Positions 13,301 to 25,300 of a DNA stretch of 64,000 nt are shown here, piece after piece. The number at the start of each line of letters is the position of its first letter. Within the stretch, counting starts at the first letter, position 1. This stretch comes from Sipunculus nudus (lineage: Eukaryota > Annelida > Sipuncula > Golfingiida > Sipunculidae). The position numbers were made by a program, and so were the translations under genes. The notes under the pieces are model-generated. The model ran no database searches. It was not told the origin of the DNA and was given only the letters and a program-made list of their open reading frames with translations. The stretch is from positions 64,895,176-64,959,175 of the forward strand of contig CM049316.1 in NCBI GenBank assembly GCA_026874595.1. Direction: 5' to 3'.

Positions 13301-16300
13301 TCAAACAAGGGACCCATGGGTCACGGCGCTCAGCTGATCGTGATTGGACTTTAAATGTTTCTCCACTGTGATACTATATCGAGTCAATAAAGCTTATGAA
13401 TATCATGGACATGTTGGGCTATTATAAAGGAATGTAATGTAATATGTGAGTAAATGATAAATGAAATTACCTGACTGATGGATTAATAGAGTAAAATATA
13501 GTGTTTTTTTTTTTATTTATTTAGGAGGGGTTTAAAATTGTGATATATTTGAGCAAATATGAATGCAATGACAGCAATAATAAGCAGTAGTAGAATAATG
13601 ATAGTAGTCTGCAAGCTTTCAATTTGACAGATATGATGTTATGATTAACTATGCTGATGAAGTGATTTATGAATTTGTGACTGTATGACACAATATCTCT
13701 TTAGTCTTGACAAGGTACATTATTGTCATGCCCACTATGTCTACATATTACACAATATTGACATAATTTCTGGCATGTACATAGGTACCTAGGGATGAAT
13801 AGTTATACAAAATATTAAAGTATGAATATATCTGATTCATCTTGTTCTTGCTTACTGAGGCTGACTTTGGGATGGGGTTCGAGAGAAGGGAAAAGTGAGG
13901 GCAGCACGAAGGTGGATGTAGAAATATTCTATTGTAATGTTTTTCATTTATATAAGAATATGAAAAGCTGAGAGGAAAGGGGCCCTCCTACTTAGTTATA
14001 GTAAAGTTCTAAATATATGATTGCAAACTAATACTCTGAGAAGACTGTCATGAAGAAAAACAGTAAAAGTTTTGAGATACTGTGATGCATATGAAAATTT
14101 ACAGATGGACAGGCAAGTGAACAGAATGGACTAATACCTTTATTTCACTTTCAAGGGAATAATGCATTTAAGTTTATATAAAAGCCTATTTTTTAGCATA
14201 TCCACTTTTTCTATTAAGAAGTTTTTATCTGAATCATTTTTTTTAATTACATGTTTTATAAATTTTTAATAAAAAAACTGAAACTATAAGTTAAAATATT
14301 AGAATTGTTGCAAAAATCGCAATCATTATATATACAGAGTAAAAAACTGAAACTATAAGTTTAAATATTAGAATTGTTGCAAAAGTTGCAATCATTATAT
14401 ATCCAGAGTGTAGCTCATATTGGGTCATATTATGCATACACATATATTTTATTATTTTAAATCATAAATGTTTAAACTGAATTTAAAAGAAAATAATGCC
14501 ACAACATGGCATCTACAAGAATATTCCTTGAATCACTATTAAAAAGTTTTGCACATTGGAGTTTTCAGTACATACTTAATTTTATTCACCAAAATAAAAT
14601 AAAAGATTCAGTAAATTTGATAAAAAAAAACATCTTTTCAAATAAAGTATACACACTGTTGGTTGAATGAGGGACAAACAATATCATTGTGCTAATTACT
14701 ATCCCAGTTTTAATTTATTACTGGAATAAATAGTCAATTTCACACCTGGTGAAGTTTTTACTCTTCTGAAGTAAGGAATTACTTATCTCATGAACATCCA
14801 CACTTTCACAGCAATACACCACTTTGTGGACACAATTAAATGTACACTTTAATCATTGTAACCCTGGTGGTCCAATACAAAATCTAAAATGTAGCATGTC
14901 CAAGAATAAAATAAAATACAGAAAAATTATAACATTCATCTAGTTTATGCACCAGCTGGGGGGGGGGGGGGGGATGAGTGCAGGGCAGAGGGGAAGCCTG
15001 CTAGTAGTGGCCAAGCTGGGCCAGGGTAAGCTGCCTGGGGTGGGTTACATAATGCAAGTGAAGGCTGTACTACTAGGTGGGCTAGATGTAAACAACACTT
15101 GACATGGTGTATGAAAACATGAATAAAAGCTATTCATTCCAATCAATTTCTTTTGAAAGTTCATATTTTAAAAGATTAAATCCTTATGCATATATGCTGG
15201 GAAAATTAAATCAACAGTGCCAAAGTTGGACAAAATTTAAGGTATTGATTTTTTATTTATGCTAATAACTTGAAAAATTTGCAAAATTCAGATCTAATTT
15301 TGGGTAAACAATTGAATCTTGATTAAATAAAGTTATATTCCTGAAAAAAAGTCTCTAGGTTCAGCAATTCTCATGTTAGGTGAGTAAATATATTTCCTGA
15401 TTTTTTTAAAAATTGCATTATGTTTTGGCCCATAACTTCAAAATAATACCCAATACTGACCTTATTTTTGGTATGTTCATAGAAAATGTATAAAAGAATG
15501 GGAATACTAAATACGATCAAAAACAGATCAGTGGTTTTGATATTAGGCAGCCTTGAAGTGTAACAATGGCTTTTTTTTATGGAAAACGGAGTTTTTTTTT
15601 CCTTAATATCTCGAAGGAACAAAGTCCTAATGACCCAATTTTCGGTATGGTAGGAGATTTTGGGGACATCTAAAATTATGTCAACAGCCTGGGGAGCATA
15701 GAGATGTGCACTGAATGACCTACAGTCATCAAAGTGGACTGCTTGACAATGTAAGGGAATACAACAAGAGCCTCCAAAAAAATTCAATAACTAGCCTAAT
15801 TTTGCAGCTTTTATTTTCAGATTTTAACAGATTAAATCCTTATGTATACATGGTGTGAAAATTAAATCCACAATACTTACAGGAAAAAAACGTGCCATGG
15901 CCAAAGTTGGGCAAAATTTAAGGTACCAATTTTATATTTTTGCCAATATTTAAAAAAATTTAACAAATTTTGATCTAATTTTTGGTATTCAATTAAATTT
16001 GGTTAATTAAAGTTGTATTACTGGAAAAAAGTCCCTACCTTTAACACTTTTGGCCTTTAGTGACCAAATATCTTCCTGATTTTTTTACAAAGTCCATTAT
16101 GTTTGGGCCCATAACTTTTTTAAATTATATAATACTGACTTAATATCTGGCATGTACATAGGAACTATATAGAGGAATATTTATGGTAAATATGAAGAAA
16201 ACCAGATGAGTGGTTTTGATATTAGGCAGTCCTGAAGTGTGAAAATAGATTTCTAATAAAAAATTGAGGTTTTTCCTTAATATCTCATAAGAACGAAGTC

Positions 16301-19300
16301 CTATTGACCCAATTTTTGGCATGGTAGGAGATTATGGGGACATCTAACTGTATGCTGAAATTCAGATTCGTAGGTCCAACGGTGTCGAAACGTGCCAGTC
16401 TTACGGACAGACATCCAGACGGACAGACAGACGGACAGACGGACGGACGGATGGACGGACGACAGACAATGGACCATGACTATAGCTCAGATGACTTATA
16501 GTCAGAGGGGCTAAAAAGTGGATCCTGTGACCCTGACCTTTGACCTTGTGACCTCAACATCTATAGGATTCTTCTCCCATTTAGTAGGTGAGCTATATGT
16601 GAAAGATCAAAGAATTGGGATGAAAGGTTTGGCTTAAAATGCATCCACAGGCTTTTCAAAGAAGTTGGACCTTTGACCTTGTGACCTCAAAATAATTATG
16701 GTTCTTCCCCTGTTGGTAGGTGAGCTGTATGTGAAAGATGGAAGGTTTGGGATGAAAATTTTGGCTAAAAGAATTATTTCTGGGGGGTGCAAACACACCC
16801 CATAACTTCGAGAATATAGGTCGCAGTGACCTAATTTCAGGTTTGCAAGGAGATCTTTTAAGAACCTCTAAGACTGCATAGGGTTCATGGCCCTAGCCCC
16901 TACGGTTATGATTTGTGCCCTGCTAATGGACGGCCGGACGGACAGACAGAAGGACGCCGGACAAAGACCCATCGCTATAGCCCAGCATGACTGAAAGTCA
17001 GCCGAGCTAAAAACTGGTGGCGCCACCTGCAACCGTTTTTGCGAAGCGGCCATCTGTTATCTGCCTTTGGATAAAATTATGCATATCTCTGCAGTGGTTG
17101 GACTTATTCTCCTAAAATTATGCACGTTTATACATATTGGATAGATTTTTCGTTGATATGACAGGTGGCGCCACCTACCTATGCATTTACAGTGCAGACA
17201 TCCATGCTGATATCTCAGGACTTGTTTGCCAATTGGGCTGAAATTTTACACGCTTATTCATCTGGATAGTTTTTCCATTTTTGTGACAGGTGGCGTCACC
17301 TACCTCCCCGTTTATGCTCCAGACCACCATGCTAATATCTCAGGACTGGTTTGACATATCAGCCTGAAATTTTGCATGTGTATAGATCTCACATACCTCT
17401 CTATCATAGGCAAAACAGGTGGCACCACCTGCAACCATTTTTGCACAGCATCCGTCTGTTTGTGACTGTCTGCAGTGGGATAAAATCACTCATATCTTTG
17501 CAGTGGTTTGACTTACCTGCCTAAAAGTTTGCAGGTTTATACATCTTGGATAGCTTTCTGGATTTTGTGGCAGGTGGCGCAACCTACATTTAAGTTTATG
17601 CTGCAGACATCCAAGCTTATATCTCGGGAACCGTTTGACCGATTGGGCCAAAATTTTGCATGTGTATAGGTCTAACATAACTCTTTATCATACGCAAAAC
17701 TGGTGGCACACTTGCTACAATTTTTGCACTGCATCCATCTGTTTGTCTGCCGTGGGATACAATCTCTCATATCTAGGCAATGGTTTGACTTATCTGCCTA
17801 AAATTTTGCATGTTTATACATCTTGGATGGCTTTCTTGATTTTATGACAGGTGGCACCACCTACATTCACGTTCACGCTGCAGACATCCAAGCTCATATC
17901 TTGGGAACCGTTTGACCAATTGGGCCAAAGTTTTGCATGTGTATAGATCTCATACAGCTCTTTATCATAGGCAAAACTGGTGGCGCCACCTGCAACCATT
18001 TTTAGACAGCGTCTGTCTGTCTGCCGTGGGATAAAAACTCACTCATATCTCTGCAGTGGTTTGACGTTTTGCATATGTATACAACTTTGACAGCTTTCAG
18101 ATTTTGTGGTAGGTGGCGCAACCAACATACACATTTCGGCTGCAGACATCCATGCTAATATGTAACACACCTCACTCTATTTCCCCTTGCCACTCAATCC
18201 ATGCCTCACTTCACCTGTCCCACTCTGATTTCGGCGGATACACATAGTCGCTTGTTGACTACCAGTATTCTAGTTAGAGGTTAAGTTTTAGCTATAAATT
18301 TTAACAAGTGACCCAAGGGTCATGACGCTCATCTGCCAAGAATGACCTGCGACATCATGGGCTGCAATTCACAACTTCTAGTAAAATTGTTGCAGAACCT
18401 ATATGCCAATTTTGTTTAAACTTTCTACATTGCCATAAATTCTTATCATATATGTCTGGTTAAAACATAGTGAATGATGGTCTGAGGCAAAATGTATGGT
18501 TGTTGAGCTATCAGGAACTAATCCCACAGCTTGCTCGATACCTGTCAGTCTCAAAAGAAATACCACACAGGCCACATATAAGATCAAAATACAGCAAAAG
18601 ATCAAGGAAATCCATGCAAGAATTATTGTGAAACGGGTGCTTCCATATTAATTTTTATTCAATACAAGCCAACTGTACTGAGCTTTCATAAATGATGGTC
18701 ATATTTATTAAGAAATCTTTGACCAAATGCAAGATTACATTAATATACATCCCACTGCATTCACTTTAATAGTTCTTGAGATAATATGTTCTAAAGGAAT
18801 TTAAAGATGGCGTCCTGGTGGCCATATTGGATTTCTGACAGGTCGGAAATTGAACAACAAACATCCTCTAAAAGGGACCAAACATCATAAAAAAATCACA
18901 GAAACTGTCCTGGCAAAAGGATTTCTAAAATGGCTACCTGGCAGACATAATGGTTTTCTGACAAGTCACACATCCTCCAATAAGACACTAAACTTGTAGC
19001 AATTGCTTCAAAGAATGTAACAGTTATGAATGTCCAAAACAATTCAAAAGGCATGATCAGGTTGGAGAGCTCTCATATCAGATTTATGAACATGCAAATG
19101 TAAAAAGTGCAAGTCCAATTTGTTTTAATTATCAGCTTGCTATTCAATGAGGTCAGCAGGGTAGGTAAACTGCAAAACCTAAAAGAAAAGAAATGCAGAA
19201 AGCATCACTAAGAGTCTTGTAATCAAATAAAGCCATCCTAAATCCAGGTACAGACCCACATATTATCAGAACAAACACTTGCTGGTATATCTGATGATTT

Positions 19301-22300
19301 GTATAATAATACTCAGATATCTAGAAAACTAAGTTTATTGCTATGATTCCATGATATAAACTGCAAAATGTTCCCATCATTTTATAAATCAGTAGCTAAA
19401 CTTAACACTTAACTCTCATAGTCTTAATGTCTGGCCAAAGCATTCCGGCAACAGTGTTTTTGTTATGCACTAATGATATATCCTTATCACTCCATGAGCT
19501 GATACAAAAGGGAGTCATATATCACAAGTGTCACTGACAATTATGGGCACATAGTGAGATGTACCAGTTGTGAGTGCCATATGGTTATATATGGCCTGTT
19601 CAAAAAAAAAATGGCTCCCCCTTGTTTTCTGAAAATAACTTTGTGTGTAGTTTATTTGGCAGGTTGACTGGATGGTCTATGCATGTGCTAGATAGGTGCC
19701 TATCCTCACAAGAAAAAATTAGAGCTATATCTTTTATCTTTAAAAAGTTATAAACTGAAAAGTGTCCAAAATGTCACAAGTGTAACACCAAAAAGCGTGA
19801 CATTTCAAAATTTGCAAATTTTAAACATGCAGAATTCAATATTTGTTGAAATCTAGTGAATAAATCTGTCAGATTCAGCTAATAGGCATAACAGGCTATC
19901 ATAATAAGTAACTAACAAAGTGCAAACTCATTTTTCCTTTGTGGCAGCTTATTTTAAAGAAAACATGTTTAAATGTCTTAATTATGATGAAAAATGAAAT
20001 AGGTTATTTGAAGGCTTAACAAAAATTTATTGTCAGAAGTAATCAAATGTAATTGCATCATATGTGCTGTTTACATTGTTTAGTTTCATTTTCAGTATAG
20101 TTTAGCAGAGTATTGGTCAGTATCACAAAGTATCTAATTTCATAATATGAGGAAGTCAGCTGTCACAAGTGTAACGCAATTTAACATTTTTGTATTGAAA
20201 ATTTCTTGACTACTAGCCAGGTGTATAATTTATGTTTCATGAATTGTGGCCTAAAGAGTACTTTCTGGTAGAATACAGATCATTATACCATTAAGTTTTC
20301 TTACAGCTATTTTAAGCCATTTCACTATATGTCACAAGTGTAACAAATATTTGGGATACGTTTTCAGGCACACAGCCTCAATTTAATTTAAAATAATGAG
20401 AGTAAAACTAACATTAACATTAAAATTTCACATTTTTACTACTAAAATACTTAAATGGTTCTATGTAGTTGTGGTAATTGTTCTATAAGGCTTACATATC
20501 ATGTTATTTAAGTTAAAAATTGATATATCTGCTTTGCCAGTAAAGACATACTTACAAGGAAGAAACTTTTTTTTTAATTCTTCATGATTTCTGAGGAATT
20601 ACTAAATATATGTATATATAAATATATGTAAATACTAAAGGTTGCTATAAGGAAAAAAAAGTATGATGAACAGTTTTAAGGTATTGGTTCCATATACTGG
20701 AAGTGTTACACTTGTGACAAGTTTTTGGCAACTGTATGCAAATTGTAACAAGAAAGTTTTTACAGGTTGGTTTTGAATAAGTGATAAAAATGAAGGTTAA
20801 ATTTCAGTTTGGTAGACTCCAAAAACAGTGTTCAGTAGATGAAGCATCTGAAAGACCAAACAGACAGTGTACAATAGATGCAGCATCCAAAAAACAAACT
20901 GTAGGTGAAAAAAGAGACCCATGGTTCATGGCACTTAGCTGAACTTTTTAAAAAAATTTAGCAAATGCAGCATGTACATATTGCTATTTTTATACATATT
21001 AGCAATTGAAAAGCTAAGAGGAAATGGCCTTGCTATTTGGTGATAGTCAAATACTAAATATATGCATGCAAGACAAATAATCTAAAAAGTATATATTGTA
21101 CTCAGCTGTGATATATACCTGAAACCATTTAATCATGCAGTAAGGGAAAAAAGGGTTATGGGCCTAAGTGTTATACTAAAGGATATATTTGTTGAAGAAT
21201 AAACAATATCCTTTGTTGAAGAATAAACAATGTGTAAATTAAATTACAGTGGAACCCCGCCTTGCGACCACCCCACAATTGCGACCACCCCACAATTACG
21301 ACCATTTTGCTTGGTCCCGAATTTTTTTTAGTTTATTTATGTTTAAAAATGACTCAAAATTACGACCACCCCAGAATTCAGAATTACGACCAGATTTCCT
21401 GGCCCCAGCGCTAATGCGACCCCGCTAATGCGACCACCGCCGAGAAGTACTGAAACAACATTTGTCACGAGTCAATGGCTGCGTCTTGTCACAGGCACCT
21501 TAACGAAAGATCAAAGCGGGTAACAAGGTTTCTTAACCCGAGTGTTAATCTGGTTCCGCATAAATTCCCGACTCGGTGTCTTCGCTGAGACTCGTTGAGG
21601 TGTAGGTTATAGATCAAAGAGGGTAACCATCGGCCTGATTACTTAATGAGCCAGTCTGACCTGGGGTCAGATGCTAATTACTTCTCACTGATCACCTGTA
21701 TTACAGCTACCCTAAGTGTGGGGCTGCGGGCTTAATATTTCAACTCATCACATATTGTTCGATCCTCATTGGTAAAATTAACGACCTAGTTAATCCTAAA
21801 TGTGTTCATACCTTACTGACACTGAGTATTGAGCAGTCAGTAAAATGTATAAATAAAGCTTGAATGGGGGGGGAAATCCCTCTCATTAAATTGCCTTTTC
21901 TGATAGATCGTTGTCAGTTTATTTTTCTACTGGTTAAGTTTGCATTTAAATTGCTTGCTGTTAGGCAACCATGCCTCTGAAAGAGCTTTCCTTGAAGGAT
22001 AAAGTGGCGTTAATCAAGGCGGCAACACCACGCGCAGTCAGCACCAAATGGCTCAGCGGTTTAGCGTCGGGAAAACTCAAGTGCAAGCAAAATATACTCA
22101 AGCGGAAGGCTAAATATATGACAGCCACGTATTATGTTCAATATGCATTCAGTATGTTGTGATCGTATTGCCTTAGTGTTATTATTTGTTAACCGTCAGT
22201 AACGACGTATGTGTACATGTATATTAATTTTCATCATGAATAAATATGTTCAGCTACACACAAAAAAACATTCAAAATAAGGGTCCTCCGCTAGGTGAAA

Positions 22301-25300
22301 TATTTTGTCATAATTCACATTAAAGATATGCACTAGTGTACTCTGATACACATTAAATATCATCGTGTTATATGCGACCACGGTAAGAGTTTCACAAATA
22401 CGACCACCCCCAAATTACGACCACTTTGCTCAGTCCCTAGGGTGGTCGTAATTGTGGGGTTCCACTGTAATAATTTTAAACATAGTTTAAAGAAATGGCC
22501 AAAGGAGCTAAAGATTAAATTCTCGTAAAATTAGCCGAATGTTTTGAGTGAGTGTACCAGTGGTATGAATGGCAAAAGATTTTAACAAAATGCTCCACAC
22601 TTTTATAGCAGTACATCTCTTTGTGGACACAATTAAATGTGTACCTTAATCATTATGGCCCCTTGTGATACATTACAAAACCATAATGTAGCAAAAGCAA
22701 AGAATTGTAATGAATTAAATAGGGAAAATTATAACATTCATATAGTTTATGCTTCCTGTTTGTGTATGTGTGTGTGTAGGGGGAGGGGGAAGCCAAGCTT
22801 AACTGGACCAACTTGAAGCCTAGTTATGCAAAACTGCTGGGAGTGTAGAGTGATTACATAATATAACCCATTAAATGTACCACTGTTAAACTGGGCTGAC
22901 CTGATGTTAAAATACTTGACATGGTGTCTAAAGAGTTGAATAAAAGCCACTATTTATAAACAATTCCTTTTAAAATTTCAGATTTTGATGAAAGGTTTAA
23001 TTATATTTTAAGTTGTTAATTTTTTTAAAAAAGGAAATTAATTTCTAAAGAAAATGTAACATTACCACAACATGGCATGGATTTCTCCTTGAATTAGAGC
23101 AGTTTTGTACAATGGAGTGGATACATCTTTACAGTTAAGGAAATACTTTTCAAATAATAACAAATATTGCATTACACTTGGTGGTGGGGCGGGGGGGGGG
23201 GGGAAGTGATATGAGAATAACTGTACATCTGTTACCCGTGCACCCCTAGTGACCAATAACAGATCAGGTAAGCAAATAGAACTGTACTGAATGAACTCCA
23301 GTGACCAATGTGAGCTGCTAGACAATGCAAACAAATACAATAAGAGCCTTAAAAAAATCAATAACTAGCCTAATTTTGGAGATTTTATTTTCAAATTTCA
23401 TTTACTGAAACCTGAGGTTCTTTAGCTTAAATATCCAATTCAGCAAGCCATTAATATTATAAATTATATTTTTAATATTAATAATCTTAGGTAGAAAGAG
23501 TTATTTCCATATGCTGCAAGTTACGGCTTTGAACTATTTTAAGTAAGTTTAAGCAAAATGAGTAACTAACATTAAAACATGAGTTTGTTGCACATCCGTT
23601 TTTTTTTGGTTTTTTTTGGACACGAGTGTAACATTTTGATGAAGATCTCTCCAAGAGTCTGATTTTCAGGAACTACAAAGACAGTTCTAAAAACACTTTG
23701 CTTTTGGGTTCGGAAACAAGACGTTCTCCTCATACAAATCAGTGCTAATTTCCTAATAGTTAAGTAATATGAGAAGAAATCCAGATATATTGGTACACTC
23801 TATTATCATGAGTATTACTCAACAATCAAAATGCTTGTATCACAGCCATAAGATGTTTACAAGATATCATTGCACATTATTTAATTTCTTGCAAATTATT
23901 TACAAGTTTTAGCTGCCTTTCAGCTGATGTAAGGACACAAAATACTTCAGCAGGGGATAATGACCAGTTATTAGTGTCATGTCACAAGTGTAACATATTT
24001 GGCTGATACAGACCTAAAATCTATCATGAAGCAACAAATGATCCATGTGGGATTTGGTTTTCAGACTTTCAGATTGGTTTCACAACGGACATATCTTGTA
24101 AAAAAACAGGTTACATTGGCCACAGAGCATGTGACAGTACATCAAGGTCATTTATTGTAAGTCAAATCACTTTTTTCCCCTAAATTTTAAATAAACAGCT
24201 GTTTTTTCCTTGAAATATTGATTACATAACCCCTTTAAAGCATGTAATAATTTGTAAATTTGTCTGGTTATCATTCTATGGACAAATATAAGAACTGCAG
24301 CTAAAAGTAAGGGTGCATTTCCACTCATTTGTTGTACTTAAATGATAAAAAAAAACTGGCTGTTCAGTTGAGACATATCATCCTGACAAGCTTTTACCTG
24401 GAAAAAAACCCCAAACAAGTTGTGCACTGAAGGCTTGGTATAGTTCCTAACACATATCCATATGAAACAAATTATAGTAACATGTTTGAAATTTGACTCC
24501 CATGTCACTCTGGAGCCATTTTTTTTGGTAACAGGCCACATACAAGAAAACAAGAAAAATAGAGATGGTCTACAAAATAAGTTATTGTGAACATCCCTGA
24601 CCTATGACCTTGGCCTTTTGCCCACATATCAACTGGATTCTTTCTAAATGATGGGTAACTACTAACCACTTACATCTAGCCGGGTGTAATTACTTGGCAA
24701 CCAATGAGTGAATAACTTAGACCTGCAACCTTTAACCTCCTGACCAGCTGACCTCAAAATCAATTAGTTATTTCTTCATGCAAAAAGACCCATAAATATG
24801 AAGTTTGAATCAAATTCAGTGATGCATAGATGTGGCATATGTGAAAGACTGAAGGTTTTGGTTGAACAGTTTCACTTGAAATATGTCCACAAGCATTTAA
24901 AACAATATTGTGACCTTGACCTTTGACCTTTTGAACTCAACATCAATAGGCTTCTTCTCCTATTGGTAGGTAAGCCATATATGACAGATGGAAAGTTTAG
25001 ATTGAAAAGTTTGCTGAAAATGACTCCACGCAAGAAGAGGGTGCTGTGAACTTGACCTTTGACCTCAAAATCAACAGGTCTTTTCCCCTGTTAGCAGAGA
25101 AGCTATATCAGTGCTGAAAGGTTTGGAATAAAAGGTCTAGCTTGAAATGTGTCCACAACCTTTTAAAAAAAGTGAATCCTGTGACCCTGACCTTTGACCT
25201 TGTGACCTCAACATCTATAGGATTCTTCTCCCATTTAGTAGGTGAGCTACATGTGATAGATCAAAGAATTGGGATGAAAGGTTTGGCTTAAAATGCTTCC

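Larger units (their letters stand above)
11094..17011 (+). mobile_element. pearl/Helentron-like element, interrupted by a second copy
   Basis: The 5' end AACAAGTGACCCATAGGTC is followed by GCTCAGCTG. The 3' end has a GGAC microsatellite, a GACT/AGTC hairpin and GAGCTAAAAA at about 17010. Homology to 18303-19590 plus 24540-25650 is continuous except where 13304-16516 is inserted: the uninterrupted copy reads CCACAACCTTTT then AGTGAATCCTGTGACC near 25150. The interior has three related blocks with DR1 motifs. No transposase or Rep/helicase is seen, so it is non-autonomous. The Helentron/pearl assignment rests on terminus structure only. Confidence 0.65.
20908..23400 (+). mobile_element. older pearl-like element fragment nested inside the TIR transposon
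   Basis: The 5' end (AGAGACCCATGGTTCATGGC then TTAGCTGAA) is a diverged form of the group terminus. The body shares TTTAGCAAATGCA with the copies at 45361 and 58311 and later matches 14640-15830, for example AATAACTAGCCTAATTTTG near 23355. The 3' terminus is missing. It is split by the Tigger element at 21247. Confidence 0.55.
19593..24537. mobile_element. TIR DNA transposon with recurring TCACAAGTGTAAC motif
   Basis: The left end starts GGCCTGTTCAAAAAAAAAA and the right end is its inverse; 23 of 26 terminal positions match, both ending in TGGCTCC. Flanks are ATAT and ACAT, consistent with a decayed short target duplication. The motif TCACAAGTGTAAC occurs at 19774, 20163, 20332 and 23982, inverted at 20705, with a variant at 23619. 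No transposase frame is recognisable. Removing the nested 20908-23400 leaves about 2.4 kb. Confidence 0.65.

Noticed and set aside
15371-15787. 138-aa minus-strand frame, with a shorter copy at 34613-34801
   Set aside because: Both lie at the same place in the two 3.2-kb elements and are broken by indels between copies. This is repeat shadow, not a gene.
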